Assembly: GCF_036884655.1 (NCBI RefSeq)
Contig: NC_088330.1
Coordinates: forward strand, 32,374,501 to 32,438,500
Length of the DNA stretch: 64,000 bases
Origin: Musa acuminata AAA Group
Taxonomy: Eukaryota > Streptophyta > Magnoliopsida > Zingiberales > Musaceae
Direction of reading: 5' to 3'
A program made the translations under genes and the position numbers. Below are positions 55,504 to 64,000 of this stretch, piece by piece. The notes below the pieces were generated by a model. That model ran no database searches. It worked only from the letters and a program-made list of their open reading frames with translations, and was not told the origin of the DNA. Every line of letters begins with the position of its first letter. Position 1 is the stretch's first letter.

Positions 55504-58500
55504 CTATTTATGCCACACTGCATATCTATTTCCACTTGTAGCAAGTGTCCATTCCCGACCACTCGGACACCATGACTCATTGCCAATCTTCATACAGATT
55601 TTGTCGTCGATTTTTGCGGCATAGAGATCGGAGCGAGCCTCCAAAATATTGATCTTGGAACGACTATGGATATCTTGGTGGCAACGAATGTTCATCTGTA
55701 TATTATTAAGATTTAAGAAAGATGATCTAGAAAGATGATTCAACAAGAATAAGTAAATGAGCATACCAATTTCATGATTTGATCGTGGTAAGAGTTACCC
55801 CAATCATAGAAGTGATCGTAGAATACGGTTGGTATTCCAGGATGAGTGAGTATATAAACATATCCCTACAAAGTAATTTGGGAATTAAAAATTTATTGTA
55901 GTTCAAAAACATAGAAGACAAAAATAATGACGAAGCTTGCGGCCCCATAGTTACTACAACATCTTTGCTTAGTATGGTTTTAAGTAGTGTTACAAACTTA
56001 CCTCTATTTTTTCGTTCAAAGTGGTTTTTTTAATAGAATCATTATCGATCATAATTTTCATGTATTCTACTATGCATATACAAATAAAACTAAGAACCAA
56101 AGATTTCATCATAGGATAGTAATATTTAGAAGAGAGAAGTTAGTTTCATAAAAAAAATCGCTACTCAGTTATAAATGGGTATGGTGTAAAATCAAATACA
56201 TACCTCCATAATATGATCAAATGGGAAAGGCCAATGACTCTGAAAAATTATATCCCACTATTTAGTAGATACTTAAAACTGGTAGATAGAATGGAAGTGA
56301 AAGAGTCATCTAATTCAAGCATGCTTTAATCTAAAATAAATTTGATGATACATTAGGCAACAATTCATCCAACTGATGAAAATTGATATACCTGAGTTGA
56401 CCCAGTGACATGGTTCTCAATAAATGTCACTGCTCGTGAAGGCCACCACCCAACCACACCGGGTGGCTTCCCTTGAGAATCACGCAATCGCCATAGTTGC
56501 CCCTTAACTGCTTCCTGTATTTAATCAAACAAATTTTAGCAGCTTTCATAATACTGCTGCCAAGCCAAAGGATAGATTTGTTATAACATGAGAAAAGAAA
56601 ACTTTTTACAGAAAGCACCTGTAGGATGCCCTTTGTCGTGAAATCAAATGCAGCAGAGACCTGTCCGGTTTTGTCAATCCAGTTAATAATCCTTTGTCTG
56701 TGACTGTCTGTACATTTAACAAGGTAAATGTATATGTAAATTGTATAATATTCTATAAGCATTGATGTTCTATAGAAAACAACCAGACTTTTTGGCACGC
56801 TTACCATCTAAATGGAGGTTGTACCTCTTCTGCAGATGTAAACATTAGTTTAAGTTACATACACATGGAAAAGGTTACTGTTAGTTTTAAGTGATATGAT
56901 GAATTAATAGTTTAACAAAGCTTATTCAGTTTCCTGAAGTTACAGAGAGAGACATTATTTACAAAAATATTCATTTTTCATGTAGTGGGCATGGTTTTCA
57001 TTCATATTGACAACTACTTTGAAGCACAACAGCTCCCAATAGTAACTATGTCATGCCAACAATAGGAGTCCAAGCTGAAGTTATTTTCCACATTAAGAGC
57101 AAGATATCAGAATTCTAGGTATCTCAAAATACTGATTTCCCTAAACTAGCACTACAAGTTAGTTGCAATTAACAGAAGCTAAGTCCTAACTATTCTGAAA
57201 ACAAATATAGAACAGACCACACAGCACAAGAATTACTTTTAGATTGTTTTCATATACATATTACCAAAAAAAAATCATAAAACATCAGATCACCATATAA
57301 TTTAAGCACATTAACATATAAGGTAAGAATTTACTCATGTGGCATTAAAATGAAATGTATTTTTGAAGGATAATACCTTGATTGTAGTCCAAGCGAGAAT
57401 CAGGGGCTACATAATTACAGCTATCCCAATATTCTCCCACAGAAAATACAGGTTTTGACTCTTCAACATATTCTTTTACAAATTTTGGGTTATATCTATG
57501 AAGTTCAAAAGAGAATATTACTTTAGGAAACATGCAAAAGAGAAGTCTCAGCAGAGTTCTAGATGACAATAACTTCAAAGAGGACACTCACCCTTTTGCA
57601 AAATCAAAACGAAAATCCTGGAAACCAATATCTTTGCGAAGCCACTTTAACCAACCAATTATGTCTTTTCGTACAAAAGCTTGGCTATGATCAATGTTGG
57701 GAACTCCATGAAAGTTTTCACCATAGCTTCGTGAACCCTAGAGGCAATGCAGTTAAAAGAAGAAGAAATTGGAAACGATGGTTTTAATATGACCCTTTTT
57801 GCATGCTACACAAGTTGATACATTCAAGTACTATCATTAAGAAGATACATAGAAGAAAATATTGTCATATTGGCAGTTCAAGTCGTTCACCACAAATACT
57901 AATAATTATGAGAAGCATTAAAAGCACCATGCCATCAAGCAACTTTAGCAAAACTAGGAAGGTTTCTATAAAGATTTTTAAATTCTTCTGAGACTTGAAA
58001 GGATGATTAAAAATTCTTTTGAATAGATTATTAGAATATTATATGCAATCAACAATTGCCTTTTGACTGGCATGCAAGCTTGCTAACCTCTTAGCATGGC
58101 AGGATACCATGTAATGCTGGTTGTGTCAACAGCCACAGCATGAAACCAATTTCCGGAACAAATCCAGTTTTTCATCAAAAATGTGTTTTTTTTATTTCTG
58201 GTAAATATCTACAGAAGGGATATACTAGTATGATCTACTTAATTCTCAAATTTCTTACTGTTGATACTATTTTGACTAGTTCCTTTTTTTCCCTCACATT
58301 TTTGCCCTATATAAATGTCATCACGCCAAGGTCTGCTAAGCTTTGGCACATGGCTCCTAGCACATGCATGCCAAGAGGTTTCAATCATGCCCCTTTGAAA
58401 GGAAACACAAAATTTGATAATTTTCTAACTTTGCAGCATACGGATCAGTTATTCACTGAAGCCAGAAAACTGAATATATCCTATGCTTTCCAAAAGCTCA

Positions 58501-60625
58501 ATTCTGGTCAATCATTCATCATAAAATAAATCTCATTAAAAAAGTTCTCTTACTCTTCATGTAAGAATTTAATAATTGAACAATAAGACAAATAGTAAAT
58601 TTTAATTTTTATCAATGAGTAGAAATTATTTGCACACCTAGCGTCTTAACCTGCACGTTTCTTCGCTTTGGTCTACCCAAAAGATATATTTGGCTCTGAC
58701 TCAAAAAAGAACATGTGACAGAAACACTTTGTTGAAGTATGACCATCAATTATATAAATAGATGCATCCACCTTGAAGGTAACATTTGGTACGATATAAG
58801 TATATGTAAACAAGAGAGAACATAAAGGAAGTAGTCAAGAATATGGAAAGCATACATGATGTGACTAAATATAACAAATTCTAGTTGAATTAACTTGACT
58901 AACTATTAATATACAAATTTCATATACTATCGAGATGTAACCTTACCAGGCCACCAGAGCATGATGTGACAGCACGTTCATCCCAGGACATGGGAATTCC
59001 ATCATAGCGGTTGTATGTTCCCCCATGTCCACGGGTAGTTCCAACTCGATGGTTAATAACTATATCAGCCATTGCTCTGACTTTGTGTTGATGCATTTTT
59101 TGAAGTAAACTTTTTAATCCATCTTGGGAACCATATGAAGAGTTAAGGCTATACAAGTTTTGTGGCAGATACCCTGTAAAAATAAGGGGGATAAATTTCA
59201 TAAGCATAAGCTGAAAATCCAAATGAAGAAATATCCATTGATTTACTAACCTTCTTTAGATAATGAATTGGCTGCTGGAGGCAGCCAAGCTGATGTGAAG
59301 CCAGATTTAGCAACATCACCAACTTTCCTCTCCAAATTATGCCACCAATCATGTTTGTGTGACTCCCAATTGAAAGCCTGCAAAAACAGATGTTTGTTAA
59401 GCATAAACATTAACAGTTCAGCATGAGTTTCAAAATAGCAAGAACAATTGCAAAGACATGCATCTGTAAAAATGGTTAAATGCTGCATAGACCCTCAAAT
59501 GACTTAAGCACTTTTGAGGAAAGAATAAAATTTGATAAAAGAGTTAACTAAGATACAATACAAAACAACATGTTATAAAGTTACAGTGACAAATGTTATG
59601 TGGTATAGCTTAACTACGAGTCACAATTATAAATTTCCTTGGAAATGTATGTGATGATACATGTAAAGTGTATACAGTTATACCAGCATACTCAATGTCT
59701 TGTAGTTGGAACTTTAGTTATTACTAAACGTTTTGATATCCTCATAATGATTTAGTTTTTCTTATTGAGTTACTATTGAACTTGATCAACAAGGAGACAG
59801 GCAAACCTATCAATTCTCTTCCTATTGAGTTACTATTGAACTTTATCAGCAAGGAGACAGGCTAACCTATCAATTCTTGCACTAACTAAATCACATGGTA
59901 GTTTTAGATGGATTAGGTGTCAGATTAAAGAAGATTGCCATAAGCAAAAATGAATAAAAGAAGTTTCATAGAGACATATTTAAGATGGCAGATAAAAATT
60001 ATCTGGTGATCAATATAGTCTAACCAAAGTGGTTAAAAAATTTTCTGGAACTGACCACCTGAGATTCATGAATGCTTTTAATTGTTACTATTCAAGGATA
60101 TCCAGGATGATCATCATGCTATTTCCCTTCAGCTTGAAGATCCGGGGTGGTACAATAAAAATATTTACTCTATCATTAGTTTTTTCCTTCACGCCCATCA
60201 AATAATATAAATACCACAGCTTGTGTCTTACCTAAATGTCCTTTAGAAGAATTGAAAATGAATTCTGTCAAAAACGATTTATTTTGCATTTGTTGTGTTT
60301 TATTTGGTATTATATCAAGTAATTTAAATTAGTCATTCCAATTCCCCCAATCTTAAATGGGTGCATGAACAATTAACTAAAATTCTTATACATAAATTTC
60401 CTTGGGGATTCTCACACTTCATGGGATTAATGTAGACAATATGGACATGAAAAAAATAAAAAAATCAATCTATCACCTGAAGGAGGATCTCCCTTCCATT
60501 TTGTATTGCTCCATCTGGACAATAGACAATAAATTGGTAGCTACTGGATTTAGTAAGGAACATAAACCAAATAGTAGTCTATTGCTACATCATTTTAAGA
60601 CTACAACAGCAGTCTGTTTCTACAA

Positions 60626-60662
<37 letters not shown>

Positions 60663-61317
60663 ATAAATAAATATATATGTATAAATATGTATACATATGT
60701 ATGTATACATATGTATACATATTTATACATATATATATATATATATATTTACATATATGGTAGAAATAGAAATTTAAGAACCTGCAATCACTTATGCAAT
60801 TTGTATAAAAAAACATTAGAAATATGTCATTTCCAAGATATTGTAAATAACAACACATAACAGGAATATCTGAAGTACTTTTATTTAAGATGATTCATCA
60901 TTTATTTCTTATGTAGTTAGTGTTACATTTACATTTATTCCAGAAAAGGTTACAATACAAGAGATAGACGTATAGGCTTTTTTGGAGTACGAAACAATCT
61001 GTCAGAAAATGTCTAACTTCTTTATAACTTTAACAGATTTAACAATAAAAGATCCTTTATTATTTACCAAAATTGAAAGAGAATAATATAGCAGTCACAT
61101 AAGGTGATAGAATATTAGAAAGTTTCCATACTCTTGGAACATTCTTTTCCCCGAAGTGTCTCATCAACCACCTGCAAATCCCACATAAGGCACAAATGCA
61201 AATGATAACGGAACATGACCAGATGATTGATTTCAAAGGGACCACAAACTAAGGAAAGACTCAAAGGTAGGTGCAAAAAAAACGAAGGTCAGTGCATACC
61301 GTGCGATTGTAACTCAT
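55504..61317 (-). CDS. AMY2: AMY2-type alpha-amylase (GH13), 12 exons, third catalytic Asp replaced by Val
   Basis: Exons in transcription order: 61317-61300, 61171-61132, 60514-60477, 59377-59251, 59173-58947, 57737-57592, 57495-57377, 56707-56619, 56514-56392, 56239-56204, 55865-55767, 55695-55504. They total 1254 nt and 417 residues, near the 413 of Arabidopsis AMY2. The tiny first exon encodes MSYNRT, then [13 protein letters not shown] and [24 protein letters not shown]. There is no signal peptide, so a cytosolic protein is likely. GH13 region I is DIVINHR (111-117). Region II is FRFDFAKG with nucleophile Asp195. Region III is VGEYWDS with acid/base Glu220. Region IV reads [11 protein letters not shown]: Val304 stands where NHD has the transition-state-stabilising Asp. 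The gene ends [10 protein letters not shown] as in the family. All borders are GT-AG and phases agree. Catalysis is doubtful; glucan binding may remain. Confidence 0.92.
59761..59880. repeat. 60-bp tandem duplication in amylase intron 3
   Basis: 59761-59820 and 59821-59880 are head-to-tail copies starting TCTTATTGAG and TCCTATTGAG. They differ at only a few positions. Confidence 0.92.
60627..60750. repeat. (ATAC)n/(AT)n microsatellite in amylase intron 2
   Basis: ACAT tetramers, then TATAAATA and mixed TATGTATACA repeats, then a pure AT run. The tract is intronic, and the apparent frames in it are composition artefacts. Confidence 0.9.
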
Positions 61318-62038
61318 AACTGGTAACTAGATGATTAGTAGATAACCGTGACCTATGATTCAGTTAAGCAGATGCAGAGAGGTAATGCCTGCAGTGACAG
61401 CCATTTATAAATGTAATGCATTGAGCTCAGAATAAAACTTCAACAGTGAAATGATTGGAAAAAGAAGAATAGTAATTAGAAGAACAATATCAAAAATTGC
61501 AACAAAAATCAACATATTCCTATAGCATTTAAGTTTCCTAAAACATCTTCCAGAACTCTGCTTTACAACATTAAGTAATTTGCAATATGAAATAGCAAAT
61601 ATCACAGCCAGATATTTCAAATAATAGCTATGACGATCCTAGTACGGCAAGCCTGACTATTACCACATACAATTACGGTTAAAATAAGGTCGTTAAAACC
61701 TTGAAAGGCCCATGTAAACAATCCTCAAATTTGAGACACTCTTTCCAGTATTGTGGGCTAAAAGAGTGCATGCCGTTTCTCAATACCAAGCAATGAGTCT
61801 CACGGGTTTTAGCTAAACGTTTCCCAGCAATCGCCTCCACGACCATATAATGCACCTACAGCTAACTAAAGATGCAAAAGATTTAGCCAACAAAAAGACA
61901 AAACAAGGAACTTCTTTTTGGTGCAACGACTCAATCATCATCTCAAAGACGCTGGAGGCGAAACAAACCTAAGAACAATTCAAATCAAAGGCTCGCTGTG
62001 TGCCGTCTTGTGATCTCTCCGTCGCCTTGTCTCGAGCG
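61318..62038. other. Amylase leader and first (noncoding) intron region
   Basis: This lies between the TATA box at 62039 and the ATG at 61317. A possible noncoding exon ends at a TTAG/GTTTGT donor near 61970. This gives a leader exon of about 40 bases, followed by a leader intron of about 0.65 kb, a common arrangement in plants. The acceptor upstream of the ATG was not fixed. Confidence 0.4.
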
Positions 62039-62045
62039 TTTTATA
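62039..62045 (-). promoter_or_regulatory. TATA box of the amylase gene
   Basis: The minus strand reads TATAAAA in CCTATAAAACGC. It is the only good TATA box upstream of the gene and is placed for a transcript start near 62010. Confidence 0.6.
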
Positions 62046-62201
62046 GGCGTGAAGGACGACGAATTCCAGCTCGGGAATCATTGTCCGTGACAGCAGAAAA
62101 CGATTTTAATGCGTGAAATGGATCCGATTCCGATATCTCTATTTTCTTCTTCTCGCTCGGCTGTGAACCATCAAGCCACTGAATTCGAATATCATGAAAA
62201 G

Positions 62202-62204
<3 letters not shown>

Positions 62205-62248
<44 letters not shown>

Positions 62249-62311
62249 GACGTCGAGGAGCGACGTAAGCGAGAGAGAGAGAGAGGCGACGTCGAGGAGC
62301 GACGTAAGCGA
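62205..62311. repeat. (GA)n tract with two exact 24-bp direct repeats
   Basis: An uninterrupted AG run covers about 62205-62243. Two identical 24-bp units follow at 62249-62272 and 62288-62311, each starting GACGTCGAGGAGCGACGT and joined by another short GA run. Each unit contains an internal hairpin (ACGTCG...CGACGT) and the ACGT core of plant bZIP sites. Confidence 0.92.
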
Positions 62312-62502
62312 TAGTTTCTCCCCTTTGTTTTCCCCTGAAAACATCAAACCTCCCACGTCTCTTTCCGTCTTGGTCCTTGGAGAACTTCATCGGTTTCCTG
62401 TGCGCCCGGTAGGCGTTTGTTCTTTTGCCCCCCTCGCGCTCTGCTTTTCGTGCCCTTCGCCTCTGGGCCGAGACAGCATCCACTCTTCGCGAGCTCTTCT
62501 TT

Positions 62503-62586
62503 GGTCAGAAAAGCGGGACCTACGTATGGTCCCGGTCGAATGGTCCCGCTTTTCTGACCGGAGATTTCGTATGGTCCCGGTCGAAT
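62503..62586. repeat. Perfect 18-bp inverted repeat overlapped by a 19-bp direct repeat
   Basis: GGTCAGAAAAGCGGGACC at 62503-62520 is exactly inverted at 62542-62559, with a 21-base loop. CGTATGGTCCCGGTCGAAT occurs at 62523-62541, inside the loop, and again at 62568-62586. The block lies in a GC-rich stretch upstream of the amylase promoter. Confidence 0.93.
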
Positions 62587-62619
62587 TCGACCGCGGGTCG
62601 AGGAATCGAAGCAGCGGCG

Positions 62620-63035
62620 CTCCTGGAAAAGGAAGAAATTCTCATAATCACCGCGTAGCTTTTCAAAATAAAGGAAGAATAATTCCCTGCGCTCATGGAA
62701 AGGAAGAAAAATTTCTCTAATCACCGTATATCTTGTTAAAAAAAAGAAAGAATAATTCTCCTAATCACCTGGCGCACATGGAAAAAAAGAAAAATTCCCC
62801 TAATCATCGCGTAGCTTTTAAAAAAAGAAGAATAATATTCTCCTAATCACCGGGCACTCATGGAAAGGAAGTAAAAATCCTCTAATCACCACGTTGTTTT
62901 TTTTTAAATAATTCCCCTAATCATCTGGTGCTCATGGAAAAAGGAGAAAAATTCCCCTTATCTTTTAAAAAAGGAAGAATAATTCCCCTAATCCCCTAGA
63001 GCTCATGGAAAAGAAAGAATAATTCCCATGATCAC
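62620..63035. repeat. Minisatellite of about 85-90 bp period, four to five copies, with half-unit structure
   Basis: Units alternate two similar halves: GCTCATGGAAA(A)GGAAGAAAAAT with CTAATCACC, and TTTTAAAAAAGGAAGAATAATTC with CTAATCAC. Starts of the first half lie near 62691, 62777, 62857, 62930 and 63001. Copies vary by small indels and A-run length. Confidence 0.85.
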
Positions 63036-63049
63036 CCTTTTCATAAACG

Positions 63050-64000
63050 ATTATCTTTGTAAGCACAAAATCTATAATATGCTATATGTAATACAAAAAA
63101 AATTTTATGTCAAGATTGAAATCAAATAACATTAGATCGATTTTTACCATACCATACGTACCTTTTGATTTCATTAAAAGAAAAATCTATGTGATCTAGG
63201 CATCGTTTTTAGATCTAAGAAAAGAATTAGACTCTCATTTTCTTTTATAGGACTATATTGATAATTCAAAAAGATTGAGAGAGAAATTATAATCTCTTAA
63301 CTACATATATCTGATGCATGTTTAGCCTTTAGAAGTCCTGTCTATTTATAAAAAAGAGCAGAGGATCTAAAATAAATTATTATGAGAGTTCTTATTATCA
63401 AGCACATCCACTAAGGAATCTTATTATAATATGGACTTCTTTTTCATTAGCTAATATCTGTCATCAGAATCTAATTAGTTCTATTATATATCTTATTCAA
63501 TTATAGATGGCCACATAATCTAACATTCTCTCATTTGACCCATTAATTGATAAGATATAAAAGATATTCAAAATCAAAATAAATAAAATAAAATTTGTTT
63601 GAAATCAAGTTTACCTAATTGGATTCCAAAAAATTTTAAAAAATATTTTATACATAACCATAAATTTTAAAAACAATCCAATAAGTCTAATAAATATAAT
63701 AATATTATATTAAATTCAACTATCAATGTGAGTCATAGTAGTTATATATCATCAATATCATATACTTTTTTATGTTCCACAACATTGTTAGTCTTTAATA
63801 ATATAGTCCATAATAACCTCTGTAATTTATGTTATTAAAATAATTCTATTATTACATTTAACTATAATATACATAAATATAAATGTAAATAGGATAATAA
63901 AAATAAATAACTTTAATTATGTAAAAAAATGTCAATAATAGCATCTACCTAAACATATATCACCGTATCTTATATGGCTTACTCACAAGCTCCGTTATAA
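63050..64000. other. AT-rich, retroelement-like DNA at the window end
   Basis: There is no coding signal. The part around 63340-63560 has a TATTTATAAAAAAGAGC core followed by TTCTATTATATATCTTATTC and CTAACATTCTCTCATTTGAC. This order looks like an LTR end and resembles 22.69-22.80 kb. A second LTR was not found, so the call is tentative. Confidence 0.4.

Noticed and set aside
55280..55586. Ile/Tyr/Cys-repeat frames on the minus strand
   Set aside because: They are translations of the TA/CA microsatellite and overlap the amylase last exon.
60601..60858. Tyr/Ile-rich frame in the amylase intron
   Set aside because: Microsatellite artefact; no splice links and no family.
61132..61215. Alternative amylase starts within the second coding exon or its upstream intron
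   Set aside because: The 18-base exon at 61317-61300 gives an in-phase MSYNRT with a good GTATGC donor and matches the AMY2 N-terminus better.
62109..62724. 203-residue and opposite-strand frames upstream of the amylase
   Set aside because: They translate the GA tract and repeats as Arg/Glu runs and show no domain.

Overview
This is nuclear genomic DNA from a flowering plant. The evidence is spliced genes with GT-AG introns, plant-only protein families (PMI1, plastid fibrillin, PRAF, BSK, expansin-like A, SAUR, DC1), AT-rich intergenic DNA and decayed Ty1/copia retroelements. A monocot, perhaps a banana relative, is my impression only; I cannot prove the species from the sequence. There are no bacterial operons, CRISPR arrays or replicon features. 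Protein genes were rebuilt exon by exon from splice sites and reading phase, because the simple open frames show only single exons.

Layout. 1-317 (-): 5' end of a PLASTID MOVEMENT IMPAIRED 1-like gene. 2221-10569 (-): PAP12-type plastid fibrillin, 11 exons, with repeat-rich introns. 12020-13378 (+): single-exon DC1 zinc-finger protein with a low-complexity tail. 15078-20988 (-): PRAF protein (PH, RCC1, FYVE, BRX), 9 exons. 25175-28141 (+): rRNA-processing factor FCF1, 9 exons. 29019-34152 (-): broken brassinosteroid-signalling kinase (BSK) gene. 36194-37334 (-): expansin-like A, 5 exons. 38.9-40.8 kb: antisense copia RT/RNase H remnant. 41.16-43.62 kb (+): three decayed SAUR copies in tandem. 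45.95-49.41 kb (-): copia element with two LTRs, a primer-binding site and a missing reverse transcriptase. 50086-50499 (+): the intact SAUR. 52.1-54.5 kb: possibly transcribed, not recognised. 55504-61317 (-): AMY2-type alpha-amylase, 12 exons, with a lost catalytic aspartate. 62.2-63.05 kb: dense simple, inverted and tandem repeats. 63.05-64 kb: AT-rich retroelement-like DNA.

The genes are independent eukaryotic units and form no pathway cluster. Several touch plastids or starch (PMI1, PAP12, amylase) or growth (SAUR, expansin-like, BSK), but this proximity looks accidental. The most unusual items are the amylase whose third catalytic residue reads Val in an otherwise intact gene, the SAUR array with only one survivor, the BSK pseudogene, and structured repeats in PAP12 introns and upstream of the amylase.
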